From Nitrosomonas sp. (GTDB lineage Bacteria > Pseudomonadota > Gammaproteobacteria > Burkholderiales > Nitrosomonadaceae), in the NCBI RefSeq assembly GCF_019635155.1, contig NZ_JAHBZY010000003.1:1-64000 (forward strand): 64,000 nucleotides of DNA. The letters run 5' to 3'. Of this stretch, positions 8,512 through 17,942 are shown in pieces. The position numbers and the translations under genes are program-made. Every line of letters begins with the position of its first letter. Within the stretch, counting starts at the first letter, position 1. A model generated the notes under the pieces. The model did not search any database. It saw only the letters and a program-made list of their open reading frames with translations, and had not been told where the DNA came from.

Positions 8512-9786
8512 CTAGGGTTGCAGTTTTTTCATCATTGGCTGCAAACGTTTAATCGTAGCCGGAGAGATTAAATCTTTCCGCTCAATTAATTTAATGGCCG
8601 ATGCCGGTGCGCAATTAGTCACCTCTACCAATCGGACAACCAACGGGTTAAAAGTCACATCGACACCGGTATAGCTACCTGCATCATCGCCGTCTCTATC
8701 GCCGCGGAATACAAATTCTTTCACCGGTCCATTGGGGCCACCGCCCTGACGGTCTTCGTTATGGTCGGTATCCACATAGTGCGCTGTGCTTTCCGAGCCA
8801 CTGATGATGCGATCGATGCGTTTGCCGGGCGGTGCCGTATAATACTGTATGACACGCTCGCCTTCAGCAGTAGTCCAATCTTGGCGTGTTTCCTGCGCTT
8901 TCATCCATAAGCGGAAACTGATGTGAGTCCCATCATTAATCCAGCTTGCTTTAGCCCATACCTCCGGTCCGTGACCGGCGTATTCTTTATCACCACGGGT
9001 ATGCGGCGGTGTATAGGTTAATTTAGCTTGTGGCAGCACGGTATGATCTTCTTCTTTACAAACCGGTGTTGCTGGCTGGATAACCGCGATGCTGGAAATT
9101 TGGCGGTTTTGCCATTCCAATATGAGCCGGTCGCTGGTTTTTGATAAAGGCACTCCGTTACCACCAAGGTTGAGGGTCATGTGATAATGCGTCAAGCGAT
9201 CAAGCTGGGACGACACGTCTTGCGTGCGTGTTCCATCGTGTAGTGTAACTTTGATCGGGGTGGTATCGAAATCGTAACCAAAGAATTCCAATTTTGTGCG
9301 GCGGCTTGGGTCCAGCGCCATATCGACGGCTGCCGGGGTTACTTGGCACAAAGCGGGTTCAACTGCGGGCACCGGTTGATGCATCAGGCGGGCGCGAATT
9401 CTAGCTAAGGCCTGACGCACACGGGCGCCTACGAAATCCATGTTGCAACGCAATTCACCACCCGTTGCAGCAACGCTGCGATTTAACAAGTCTGAAACTT
9501 CATTTCGAACAGTGGATTGCGCATCGCTGGTCAACTTCGAAGTGGTATCTTGCAGCACAGCCTGCCATGATGCGGAATTCCGATCTAAAGCATCGATGGC
9601 GCCATCCAAGGTGGCTAATGTGTCGCCGGTTACGTCGCTAACGGTATCAGTGACTTTTTCAATTTTGTCGCCGATACTGCAACCTGCGATTAAAATCGAT
9701 AGAAACAACAAAGACCAGGGTAAAATTGCCGGAATTGCCCGGTCAATCCAAACGAAACGTGATGAAAAATTTGAGGTTGCTGACAT
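8512..9786 (-). CDS. Predicted lipoprotein of unknown function
   Basis: A 424-residue secreted lipoprotein that I do not recognise. It begins with a basic-hydrophobic signal segment ending in a lipobox (LIAGC, lipidated Cys36). The next 60 or so residues (DKIEKVTDTVSDVTGDT...) look helical and amphipathic. The rest is probably beta-rich with short motifs such as FFGYDFDTTPIKVTLHDG, suggesting Ig-like or jelly-roll folds. Near 300-370 it has many charged residues (RGDRDGDDAGSY) that could bind calcium; this is inference. It stands alone, with the M48 protease gene upstream on the same strand and the symmetric repeat directly after its stop. Confidence 0.75.
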   Translation of the reverse strand: MSATSNFSSRFVWIDRAIPAILPWSLLFLSILIAGCSIGDKIEKVTDTVSDVTGDTLATLDGAIDALDRNSASWQAVLQDTTSKLTSDAQSTVRNEVSDLLNRSVAATGGELRCNMDFVGARVRQALARIRARLMHQPVPAVEPALCQVTPAAVDMALDPSRRTKLEFFGYDFDTTPIKVTLHDGTRTQDVSSQLDRLTHYHMTLNLGGNGVPLSKTSDRLILEWQNRQISSIAVIQPATPVCKEEDHTVLPQAKLTYTPPHTRGDKEYAGHGPEVWAKASWINDGTHISFRLWMKAQETRQDWTTAEGERVIQYYTAPPGKRIDRIISGSESTAHYVDTDHNEDRQGGGPNGPVKEFVFRGDRDGDDAGSYTGVDVTFNPLVVRLVEVTNCAPASAIKLIERKDLISPATIKRLQPMMKKLQP

Positions 9787-9981
9787 GCTGTTATTCTCCT
9801 TTGGGTTGTAAGGTAAACTCGCATTTCTACGGTGCGCAGCAAGATTTAGCTAGCGGACATAGCTATATAAAACGATCTTAAGTTAAAGTCAAATATGAAT
9901 ATCGAAGTTTAATTCATTATTGCGACAAACTTTCTGCAAGTGGCTTTATTCCGCAACGCGAGAAGCATCAACAATAAAGGT

Positions 9982-11499
9982 TCATTTTTCTTTTTCCTCT
10001 TCATCAATCAGTGTCTGGATTTGTTTTAAGCGCGCTTCGATGCTTGAGAGTTGATAAAAATTGCCATTGTCATTCTGCAGTGCAGTTTTTAATTGGTTTG
10101 CAGCCGCTTTGTAATGAACTTTCAGAAAATACACTTCGGCTTGCGCACGATGCTCAAGCATTTTATCGCCCAGAAGGGAATAGCATTGGGCTTGCAGTCC
10201 ATATAACTTTGGGTCATTGTGGATCAGTTGCAATTGCTGGTTGATAAATTCGAGTGCATCTTTAACTTGCTTATTCTGAATTAAAGCTCGCGCATATCCA
10301 TGTATCAAGGCCTGATATTGCGGGTAAATTTTTAAAGCGCTTTGATAGATCTTCAATGCCGCGTCAATTTCTTTATTTGCTAGTTTTACGCTGGCCGCCA
10401 GTGTCTCGATCATGGCGCCTGCGATAATATTCTTGGATTCAATCCGGATGGTGGCGCCTAATTGATGACCAGCGAGAGACGAGGGTGTCGTATCGTTCTG
10501 CAAACGCTGATACAAGTGGGTTAGTTCCGAGTTAGCTTGTTTATATTTTTTATTACGCATCAACGCTTGGATATAGCCGTACCGTTCCGCGATTTCGTTG
10601 TTATACCGTTTCTCATCCAAGCGTGTTTTGAATTGCGTGACTGCATCATGCGGTTTTCCTTGTAATGCGCGTAACTTGGATCGGACCAGCAGGAAATCGA
10701 TACTGTCGGATACTTGGCGATAAGGCATGTCGCGGATTCGGTTTTGGATGTCGGCAATCCGTTCATAGGTGATTGGATGCGTACGCAAGTAGGACGGTGC
10801 TCCGGTTTCGTGAAATCGGCCGGATTTTTGCAGACGCTCGAAAAATGTCGTCATTCCTTGCGGATCGAATCCGGCATCAAGCAAAATATTCAAACCAATT
10901 CGATCAGCTTCTTTTTCATGATTCCGGGTAAAGTCCAGCTTCGATTGAATCATGCTTGCCTGCGAAGCAATCAATACCGCTTGACTTGCTTGAGGACTGG
11001 AACGTGTGGCGATGATTGCGACCGCGAGTGCTGCGATTGATTTAATCCAGTCGTACTTTTGCGCGGCTATCATACGTGCCAGATGCTTTTGCGTAACATG
11101 CGCGATCTCATGAGACATCACGGCAGCCAATTCGGATTCGCTCTGCGCCGCGATCATAAGACCGCTGTTAAAACCCATGAATCCTCCGGGTAATGCAAAC
11201 GCATTGATCGATGGATCTTGGACGGCGAAAAACTCAAATAACTGATCGACGCTGGCTTCATTGGATTTTGTGATTAATTTATGACCGAGATTGTTGAGGT
11301 AGTTGGCAATTTCCGGATCGTCCATATAAGCCGGATCGGCGCGGATCTGCCGCATGATTCTTAAGCCAAGCTGCCGTTCTTGGTGAGGTGTGATGGTGAC
11401 TTGCGATACATCGCCTAATTCGGGAAGCTCATGGGCAAAAACTTTAGCTGGGAACAACAACGATAATGTGATGATCAAGTAAACAAATTTCATGAACAT
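9982..11499 (-). CDS. BepA-like M48 metalloprotease with TPR repeats
   Basis: A 505-residue periplasmic zinc protease. A signal peptide ends near residue 22 (KVFA-HE). The M48 domain has the HEIAH zinc site at 130-134 and the third ligand in EADR at 197-200. The C-terminal half (about 270-500) is made of TPR helices, as in BepA (YfgC), which checks assembly of outer-membrane proteins such as LptD. Length and layout fit BepA well (487 in E. coli). lptD and surA are in this same window, 35 kb away. An alternative start is the third codon (ATG). Confidence 0.9.
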   Translation of the reverse strand: MFMKFVYLIITLSLLFPAKVFAHELPELGDVSQVTITPHQERQLGLRIMRQIRADPAYMDDPEIANYLNNLGHKLITKSNEASVDQLFEFFAVQDPSINAFALPGGFMGFNSGLMIAAQSESELAAVMSHEIAHVTQKHLARMIAAQKYDWIKSIAALAVAIIATRSSPQASQAVLIASQASMIQSKLDFTRNHEKEADRIGLNILLDAGFDPQGMTTFFERLQKSGRFHETGAPSYLRTHPITYERIADIQNRIRDMPYRQVSDSIDFLLVRSKLRALQGKPHDAVTQFKTRLDEKRYNNEIAERYGYIQALMRNKKYKQANSELTHLYQRLQNDTTPSSLAGHQLGATIRIESKNIIAGAMIETLAASVKLANKEIDAALKIYQSALKIYPQYQALIHGYARALIQNKQVKDALEFINQQLQLIHNDPKLYGLQAQCYSLLGDKMLEHRAQAEVYFLKVHYKAAANQLKTALQNDNGNFYQLSSIEARLKQIQTLIDEEEKEK

Positions 11500-11673
11500 T
11501 AGAAGAACTGAACTGCTCGATTCAAACGGTTAATGCCTGAATTAAATGAAGTTTTTGAGCCGAAAAACTGATTATTGTACTATTTGATAGATTGGACAAT
11601 GCAATGTAATTGTCGTTGCCCATTTCAATGGGAATAATTTCTGACCAATTGCTTGATCAATCTGTTTTGCAAG

Positions 11674-11705
11674 ACAAAAGAGGAGTTTGAAGGTTCCTCT
11701 TTTGT
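11674..11705 (-). terminator. Rho-independent terminator after the phosphomannomutase gene
   Basis: An 11-bp perfect stem, ACAAAAGAGGA with TCCTCTTTTGT, around a 10-nt loop. It lies 45 bp behind the stop of the minus-strand gene at 11750. The stem is AT-rich at its base, so the U-rich arm is part of the stem. Confidence 0.6.
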
Positions 11706-11749
11706 TGATCGGTTAATATTCAATATTGAAACCGATTTGTCGGCCTTTA

Positions 11750-13126
11750 TTAAAAAGGCAATTGCGCATCCGGTTTTGCTTGCAGGATGTTGTGACGAAA
11801 GTCTTCTTGAATGCGTTGCAGCGCAGCCGGATTATCCGCTTCAAAACGTAGCACGACCACCGGCGTGGTATTGGAGGCGCGCGCCAAACCGAAACCATCC
11901 CGGTATTCCACGCGTAAACCATCGGTCGTAATAATTTGTTGCGGATTATCAAACACTGCATTTTTTTGTAATTGTGTTATCAGCAAATGATTTTCACCTT
12001 CCGCAGTACGTACTTGCAGTTCCGGCGTGTTGAGGCTATCGGGTAAATTATTCAGTACCGCATTGATATCGGACTCACGACTGAGCAATTCGAGTAGCCG
12101 CGCACCGGCATATAATCCATCGTCAAAACCATACCAGCGTTCTTTAAAGAACAGATGACCACTCATTTCTCCGGCTAATAACGCTTTTTCTTCGATCAAT
12201 TTGGATTTGATGAACGAATGACCGGTTTTCCACATTACGGGAGTTCCGCCATGCTGCGTGATCCATGGCGCTAGATTCCGTGTGCATTTGACATCAAAAA
12301 TAATTTTCGCACCGGGATTACGTGATAGCACGTCAGTGGCAAACAACATCAACTGGCGGTCCGCATTAATGATATTGCCATTTTTAGTAACAATACCAAG
12401 CCGATCGCCATCGCCGTCAAAAGCCAATCCGATTTCAGCATCCGTAGTTTTTAATGCTTGAATGACATCGCTCAGATTGTCGGGTACGGACGGATCCGGG
12501 TGATGATTGGGAAATGAGCCGTCGACATCACAGAATAACTCGGTTACATCACAACCCAAACTTCGATAGAGCGCTGGCGCATAAGCACCGGCAACGCCAT
12601 TGCCGCAATCAACAACAATTTTAAGCGGGCGAGCCAATTGCACATCGCTGGTTATTCGTTGCAAATAGGCGTCGGTGATATTGTGCTGGGAATAATTACC
12701 GGTGCCATGGCTCAATTCATTATTTTCGATGCGGATTCGCAATGCTTGTATGGTCTCAGCCGCCAAGGTCTGGCCGCCTAAAACAATCTTAAAACCATTG
12801 TATTCGGGTGGATTATGGCTGCCGGTCACCATGACGCCGGAATATTGACATAATTCATGGGCAGCAAAATAAAGCATCGGTGTGGCAACCATGCCGACAT
12901 CGATGACGTTGACTCCACTTTTTTGAATACCCCGGGCTAAGGCTTGCGATAACTCGGGACCGGATAAACGGCCATCACGGCCAATGGCAATGGCTGTCAG
13001 ATTTCTAGCGCGCGCTTCGGAGCCGATGGCATGGCCAATCTTTTCGACATTCTCAGCAGTGATCGTTTTATCAACGATACCGCGAATATCATAAGCTTTG
13101 AAAATTTCGTGTGGAATAACTGGCAT
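11750..13126 (-). CDS. Phosphomannomutase / phosphoglucomutase
   Basis: A 458-residue alpha-D-phosphohexomutase of the AlgC/ManB type. The phosphoserine loop is TGSHNP with Ser103, the magnesium loop is DGDGD at 237-241, the sugar-binding loop is GEMSGHLFF, and the phosphate-binding loop near the C-terminus is RAEGENHLLI with RASNTTP. It interconverts the 1- and 6-phosphates of mannose and glucose in the cytoplasm and feeds nucleotide sugars for lipopolysaccharide and exopolysaccharide. Length and motif order are normal for the family. It appears to be a single-gene unit with a terminator close behind. Confidence 0.94.
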   Translation of the reverse strand: MPVIPHEIFKAYDIRGIVDKTITAENVEKIGHAIGSEARARNLTAIAIGRDGRLSGPELSQALARGIQKSGVNVIDVGMVATPMLYFAAHELCQYSGVMVTGSHNPPEYNGFKIVLGGQTLAAETIQALRIRIENNELSHGTGNYSQHNITDAYLQRITSDVQLARPLKIVVDCGNGVAGAYAPALYRSLGCDVTELFCDVDGSFPNHHPDPSVPDNLSDVIQALKTTDAEIGLAFDGDGDRLGIVTKNGNIINADRQLMLFATDVLSRNPGAKIIFDVKCTRNLAPWITQHGGTPVMWKTGHSFIKSKLIEEKALLAGEMSGHLFFKERWYGFDDGLYAGARLLELLSRESDINAVLNNLPDSLNTPELQVRTAEGENHLLITQLQKNAVFDNPQQIITTDGLRVEYRDGFGLARASNTTPVVVLRFEADNPAALQRIQEDFRHNILQAKPDAQLPF

Positions 13127-13226
13127 TATGTTAGCAACCCGGAATTGGAACGATTAATGAGATTTTCAATCGGTGTGGAATAAAACGCATTGTAAAGCTC
13201 GAATTCGAAAATATTGTCGGCGATCA

Positions 13227-13430
13227 TTAATGGTGCGCCGCAGTGGCTCCACCTTTGAGAATATAGTGTGTGCCGCAATAAGGGCAGAGTGCTTCACCCG
13301 TTGCTTCAATCGGTAGAAAGACCCGTGGATGCGAGTTCCAGAGCATCATGGCCGGAGTGGGGCAGTGTAGTGGTAAATCATCTGCCGTTACTTCAATAGT
13401 CGGTGTTTTATGGTTCGCTGGTTGACTCAT
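13227..13430 (-). CDS. Small CHCC-type zinc-finger protein
   Basis: A 67-residue protein of the zinc-finger CHCC family found beside aminotransferase genes in betaproteobacteria. The likely zinc ligands are Cys23, His34, Cys49 and Cys52 (CPYC). The family is related to the small subunit NDUFS6 of respiratory complex I, but the bacterial free-standing members have no settled function. It lies 27 bp behind the ilvE-type gene, on the same strand, so they probably share a transcript. Confidence 0.87.
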   Translation of the reverse strand: MSQPANHKTPTIEVTADDLPLHCPTPAMMLWNSHPRVFLPIEATGEALCPYCGTHYILKGGATAAHH

Positions 13431-13457
13431 CTTTGTTGCTGCTCCCGTATTTAATGA

Positions 13458-14378
13458 TTAGACCAAAGTTAGCCAATTTTCATGATTCTTGGCTTTGCCT
13501 TTGACACAATTGAAAAATAAAGTTTGTATTTTTTCGGTAATCGGACCACGTTTACCTGCGCCAATAGTGCGATTATCCAGCTCACGAATCGGTGTTACTT
13601 CGGCGGCCGTGCCGGTAAAAAAAGCCTCTTCGGCACAGTAAATTTCATCACGGGTTATGCGCTTCTCAATGACCGGAATACCGAGCTCAGCAGCTAATTC
13701 CATGATGGATGCTCGAGTGATGCCTTCCAGGCAGGAAGTGAGATCAGGCGTATAAAGTTTGCCTTGTTTAACGATAAAGATATTTTCCCCCGATCCTTCA
13801 GCGACATAGCCTTCCACATCGAGTAGCAATGCTTCGTCATAACCATTGAACGCAACCTCTTGATTCGCCAGAATCGAGTTAGCATAGGTCGTTACCGACT
13901 TGGCGCGGCACATATTGATGTTGACATGATGGCGGGTGAACGAAGAAGTTTTAACGCGAATGCCATTCTCCAGCGCTTCGGCTCCTAAGTATGTTCCCCA
14001 AGGCCAAGCGGCGATTGCGACATGAACCGATAAGGTTTTTGCTGAAAGCCCCATTGCTTCGGCGCCATAGAATGCAATGGGGCGAATATAACCGGACGTC
14101 AATTTATTTTGTTTGACCACATCACACTGGGCTTGCATGAGCGTAGCCTTATCGTACGGTATTTTCATCATGAAAATGTGCGCCGAGTTGTACAAACGGT
14201 CGGTATGTTCCTGCAAACGAAAAATCGCCGGACCTTGTGCGGTTTCGTAGGCTCGTAAGCCTTCAAAAACCCCTAGCCCATAGTGCAGTGTGTGCGTTAA
14301 AACATGCGTGTTGGCATCCCGCCAGGGAACCATTTTCCCGTCATACCAGATTACTCCGTCACGGTCAGCCATCGACAT
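13458..14378 (-). CDS. ilvE: Branched-chain amino acid aminotransferase
   Basis: A 306-residue fold-type IV PLP aminotransferase that carries out the last step of leucine, isoleucine and valine synthesis with glutamate as amino donor. The Schiff-base lysine is Lys160 in NMCRAKSVTTYAN; the N-terminal DGVIWYDGKMVPWRDA and LHYGLGVFEGLRAY segments are typical of IlvE group I. The PLP-phosphate loop is in EGITRASIMELA, and TGTAAEVTPI is also present. Length matches E. coli IlvE (309). It is followed by the zinc-finger gene and preceded by the GpsA-like gene, 112 bp upstream on the same strand. Confidence 0.95.
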   Translation of the reverse strand: MSMADRDGVIWYDGKMVPWRDANTHVLTHTLHYGLGVFEGLRAYETAQGPAIFRLQEHTDRLYNSAHIFMMKIPYDKATLMQAQCDVVKQNKLTSGYIRPIAFYGAEAMGLSAKTLSVHVAIAAWPWGTYLGAEALENGIRVKTSSFTRHHVNINMCRAKSVTTYANSILANQEVAFNGYDEALLLDVEGYVAEGSGENIFIVKQGKLYTPDLTSCLEGITRASIMELAAELGIPVIEKRITRDEIYCAEEAFFTGTAAEVTPIRELDNRTIGAGKRGPITEKIQTLFFNCVKGKAKNHENWLTLV

Positions 14379-14490
14379 CCAGGTACTCCTGATAAAAGTT
14401 CTAAAAGCGCATATTCTAACTTATTTTTTATAAGACGTTGAAACACCCGGCGTCAATAGGTGGCTGCGCGTATTCGAATCCATTGATTGA

Positions 14491-15396
14491 CTATCTTCGT
14501 CTTTGGGTCAGTTGCTCGAAATACTTTTCAAATCGGAGATAAGGATTGTGTGGCTGGTGCAAAATTGTATTGATTAATTGCAATAATGGATATTGCTGGA
14601 TGTTGATTAACTGATGCTTCTCAATCATTTGCAGAGTGTGCGGTCCTTCACCGGAAATGTTATCGGTTTTTCCTTTGGCAATTTTCCGCCCTAATTCATG
14701 GTGGTGTGAGTTTTCACTGGTTGCCGTAGCGACAAGATCACCTAATCCTGACAAACGATAGGGCGTATCTGTTTGACCCCCCATCGCTTTGGCGATCAGC
14801 TGCAATTCTTGCAACGCTGCAGTCGTCAGGTGGCCGCGCATATTGGCACCCAGCATTAATTCATCCGCGATGCCAAATAGCATTGCATATACATTTTTCA
14901 AGATTACTGACCAGCTGATTCCTTCGATATCAAAAGTATGTTCTAAGTATAATTTGGTATGATCAAAACAGGTTTGTATCGTCTTAAATGCCGTAAGATC
15001 GCGGCATCCCAATTGTGCAAATGCGTAGCTCCCGGCGAGAATTTCTTCGGCGATCATGGGACCGTACAGAAGCGCATGCGGGTGACCCGGCGGCAAATTT
15101 TCATTAAAGATTTGCGCTGCAGTTTTTCCAGTCTCATCCAATCCTTTTGCGACACTGATACATAAGCAATTTCTTTTCAGATGAGGTGTGATTCGTTGAG
15201 TGACTTCCCGGTGCGCATTAACGGGTAAACAAAACAACGCGATGTCGGCTTGCGGTACCAATTGTTCTAATGTAACCGGTATGAAATTTGCTGATGGGTA
15301 TTTATCCCAAACTGCTACTGGACAATGCTTTTTAAGTAAAAATTCTAGGGCATGACCAATTTCTCCATAACCTAAAATAAGAATTTTAGTAGACAT
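14491..15396 (-). CDS. Divergent GpsA-like glycerol-3-phosphate dehydrogenase
   Basis: A 301-residue NAD(P)-dependent dehydrogenase most like GpsA, which makes sn-glycerol 3-phosphate from dihydroxyacetone phosphate. Support: an N-terminal Rossmann start (ILILGYGEIG), the SVAKG loop with Lys84, the catalytic-type Lys167 in ILKNVYAMLFG, and the GpsA-like GLGDLVATATSENSHHHELG segment. It is shorter than GpsA (about 330), the glycine-rich motif is unusual (GYGEIG rather than GAGAWG), and GpsA's usual RN pair in the last motif is replaced by HH. It may be an authentic GpsA of this lineage or a paralogue with another substrate. Preceded by a 281-bp gap. Confidence 0.72.
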   Translation of the reverse strand: MSTKILILGYGEIGHALEFLLKKHCPVAVWDKYPSANFIPVTLEQLVPQADIALFCLPVNAHREVTQRITPHLKRNCLCISVAKGLDETGKTAAQIFNENLPPGHPHALLYGPMIAEEILAGSYAFAQLGCRDLTAFKTIQTCFDHTKLYLEHTFDIEGISWSVILKNVYAMLFGIADELMLGANMRGHLTTAALQELQLIAKAMGGQTDTPYRLSGLGDLVATATSENSHHHELGRKIAKGKTDNISGEGPHTLQMIEKHQLINIQQYPLLQLINTILHQPHNPYLRFEKYFEQLTQRRR

Positions 15397-15546
15397 TTTT
15401 AATTGAGCGGCGTTGATTGGGATGAAACATCGTTTTTATCATAAAAAATATTACTTAATTCTCCCCCGTAGTTATTAGATAATATTTAATAGATTGGTTT
15501 AAGAATAACGTGCAACTATTTGTAAATATAAATACATAATCCGTGT

Positions 15547-15563
15547 TGCGACAATTTGTCGCA
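15547..15563. promoter_or_regulatory. 17-bp palindrome, possible RegA/PrrA-type site
   Basis: TGCGACAA and TTGTCGCA form a perfect 8-bp inverted repeat around one T. As I recall it, the RegR/PrrA family consensus (GNGRCRTTNNGNCGC) is met at 11 of 12 specified positions. It lies 115 bp before the gene at 15678 and 151 bp before the minus-strand gene at 15396, so it could serve either. Two copies of GCATACTTA follow at 15602 and 15650. Confidence 0.35.
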
Positions 15564-15677
15564 TTGCAAACTAAATAAGAATCATTAACAATGCGAATAT
15601 GGCATACTTAAGCATTGGTTGTCGTTTTAGTCATAACAAATTGTCAAAAGCATACTTATTTTGAGGAATAATAACGA

Positions 15678-16541
15678 ATGCCGCATTTATCTCAACATCA
15701 AACCACGATTCTTCAGCTTTTTCTGGCGATGTTTAATGCGTCTCCCGGTTTGGATAATTTAAGAATACTTGCATCACAATTACATGATAATCAATCGCTG
15801 GCAAGCTTGACACAATGGTTGGCGAACAGTGCGATATTTTATGGTAAGGATTATGCACATTTGAATTCCGAAGCATTCGCGCATAGGCTCGTCGATGATT
15901 TGTTCGGTGAACAGGTTTCAAATGCTAATAAGATGCTTATTTATGATTTCATTGTCAATCAATCGGCTGCTGGCGTATCGCAAGATCAACTGATTACCGA
16001 ATTAGTCAATGCTTTATCGGTAATTTCGACATCCGATCGCAATTGGGGGCAAGCCGCGATACAACATAATATCAATGGTATCAATAAGATTCTGGATCAT
16101 TTGTTAGCCGATACTTTTGCACTAAACAATCGGGCTATCGTGAAGGATCATATGATCATGCAGATCATGAGTGGTGGAACCCTCGGCGAAACAATAATAT
16201 GGGCGGTCAATACGGTGGGGAATGTCGATCTTGATAATATTGTTTGGGGAAATGCTTCCAGGCTATTTAAGAATCGATTGGAAGTTTCAAAATATTATTC
16301 GGTTGATATGGCTGGAAAATCAATCGATTTTATATCGACGCAAAAAATTCTTGAGGCAGTTACTGAAGATAGCGATACGGTTGTTAAAGCCAAGATGATC
16401 ATTGATTCCAAGCTTAATAACAGCGGTTCTTCATTTACATCGATTGATTTTCAACTGTATCAAACGATCAAGAAAATACATGACAATTCACTGTCAATGA
16501 TTCTAAAAAACTTACCTTCGAACGAATTAATGGTTGGCTGA
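15678..16541 (+). CDS. DUF4214/S-layer-like protein of unknown function
   Basis: A 287-residue acidic protein with no signal peptide and no membrane helix. The opening (LFLAMFNASPGLDNL) and the later blocks ending in SKYYSVDMAGKS resemble the N-terminal helical units of S-layer and hemolysin-type secreted proteins of betaproteobacteria that carry DUF4214-like repeats. Here there is no C-terminal calcium-binding repeat or other output domain, so it may be a truncated or free-standing version. Such proteins are often exported by type I secretion without an N-terminal signal. A ribosome binding site (gaggaataat) precedes the ATG. It stands alone with palindromic sites upstream. The function is unknown. 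Confidence 0.7.
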   Translation: MPHLSQHQTTILQLFLAMFNASPGLDNLRILASQLHDNQSLASLTQWLANSAIFYGKDYAHLNSEAFAHRLVDDLFGEQVSNANKMLIYDFIVNQSAAGVSQDQLITELVNALSVISTSDRNWGQAAIQHNINGINKILDHLLADTFALNNRAIVKDHMIMQIMSGGTLGETIIWAVNTVGNVDLDNIVWGNASRLFKNRLEVSKYYSVDMAGKSIDFISTQKILEAVTEDSDTVVKAKMIIDSKLNNSGSSFTSIDFQLYQTIKKIHDNSLSMILKNLPSNELMVG

Positions 16542-16711
16542 AATAAGCAGAGAGAATTTTATAAAATATTGTTTAATAGAGATATCTACACCGATTATAG
16601 TGTTTTTATAAATACTACCGTAACACGCTAGAAATTCATTCGCGTTAGGTTATTTTTGATACTATGCACACTACCGATCAACTTTGTGCGATTTGCTGTT
16701 TAAAGTAACCC

Positions 16712-17935
16712 ATGCCCCGTATCGAAACGAAGTTTCAAAATTCACAAGGCGAATTGCTATCAGGTTCGCTGGAGTTACCCATTGGCGCCACGCAATCATA
16801 CGCAGTGTTTGCGCACTGTTTTACTTGTTCCAAAGATAATCCAGCCGCTGCGCGAATCGCATCGGCACTTGCGAATCATGGTATTGCAGTATTGCGTTTC
16901 GACTTTACCGGGTTAGGGAGTAGTGAAGGGGATTTTTCTAACACTAATTTCTCATCAAATTTACAGGATCTAATAGCGGTTGCTGATTATCTTAAGCAAC
17001 ACTATGCGGCTCCGTCTTTATTGATCGGCCATAGTTTGGGAGGGGCTGCCGCTTTGGCCGTTGCGCATGATATTCCTTCGGTCAAAGCAGTCATTACCAT
17101 CGGTGCGCCGGCTACTGCTGCACATGTTAAGCACTTATTCGCAGATTCATACAAAAAACTCAATGATGAATCAGTCGTATCGGTACAATTATCGGGAAGG
17201 AGTTTCAATATCAAACGTCAATTCATTGATGATTTGGAGAAATATAATTCTGCGGAACACATTGGGGCGTTAAAAAAAGCATTACTGATCCTTCACTCGC
17301 CGGTCGATACGATTGTTTCAATTGATGAAGCAGCCAGGATTTACAGCGCCGCCAAGCATCCTAAAAGCTTCGTATCGCTGGATCACGCCGATCATCTGCT
17401 ATCCAATCCGGTGGATTCACGCTATGTCGCAGAAGTGATAGCTGCTTGGGCAAAACGCTATCTGACAAACGATTCATTATCGATAGAACCAAAAGAGCAG
17501 TCAATCTCAGAAGGCACGGTTGTCGTTCGGGAACGCGATAAAAAATTTACCCGCGAGATTCTGACGCATCGGCATCGTTTGATGAGTGATGAACCGATCG
17601 CATCGGGCGGTTCCGATCTGGGATTGAATCCTTACGAGCTTTTACTGGCGGCTTTGGGGAGTTGTACTTCGATGACGCTTCGTATGTACGCTAATCATAA
17701 GCAAATCGATCTTCAGGATATCCGTGTTGAATTACATCACAGCCGGATTCACGCGGATGATTGCTCGGACTGCGAAAAACAAAAAACGCTCATCGATGTC
17801 CTGACGCGCACCATTCAATTAACGGGAAACTTGAGTGATCAACAACGGAATCGGTTGCTGGAAATTGCCAATCAATGTCCGGTACATAAAACGCTGCAGG
17901 GTAAAATTCGAATCGATACCAATCTTGTAGATTAG
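16712..17935 (+). CDS. Bifunctional alpha/beta-hydrolase and OsmC-family protein
   Basis: A 407-residue fusion. Residues 1-255 are an alpha/beta hydrolase with nucleophile Ser108 (GHSLGG), likely acid Asp199 and His228. Residues 265-405 are an OsmC/Ohr domain with the two peroxidatic-type cysteines Cys318 (GSCTSMT) and Cys389 (QCPVHKT), plus an extra CxxC at 351-354. OsmC proteins reduce organic or fatty-acid hydroperoxides. The fusion may release a peroxidised acyl group and then reduce it, which is inference from the domain pairing. It is followed after 7 bp by the Hsp15-like gene and then the aldolase gene, so the three probably form one stress-related operon. Confidence 0.9.
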   Translation: MPRIETKFQNSQGELLSGSLELPIGATQSYAVFAHCFTCSKDNPAAARIASALANHGIAVLRFDFTGLGSSEGDFSNTNFSSNLQDLIAVADYLKQHYAAPSLLIGHSLGGAAALAVAHDIPSVKAVITIGAPATAAHVKHLFADSYKKLNDESVVSVQLSGRSFNIKRQFIDDLEKYNSAEHIGALKKALLILHSPVDTIVSIDEAARIYSAAKHPKSFVSLDHADHLLSNPVDSRYVAEVIAAWAKRYLTNDSLSIEPKEQSISEGTVVVRERDKKFTREILTHRHRLMSDEPIASGGSDLGLNPYELLLAALGSCTSMTLRMYANHKQIDLQDIRVELHHSRIHADDCSDCEKQKTLIDVLTRTIQLTGNLSDQQRNRLLEIANQCPVHKTLQGKIRIDTNLVD

Positions 17936-17942
17936 TAAGAAA

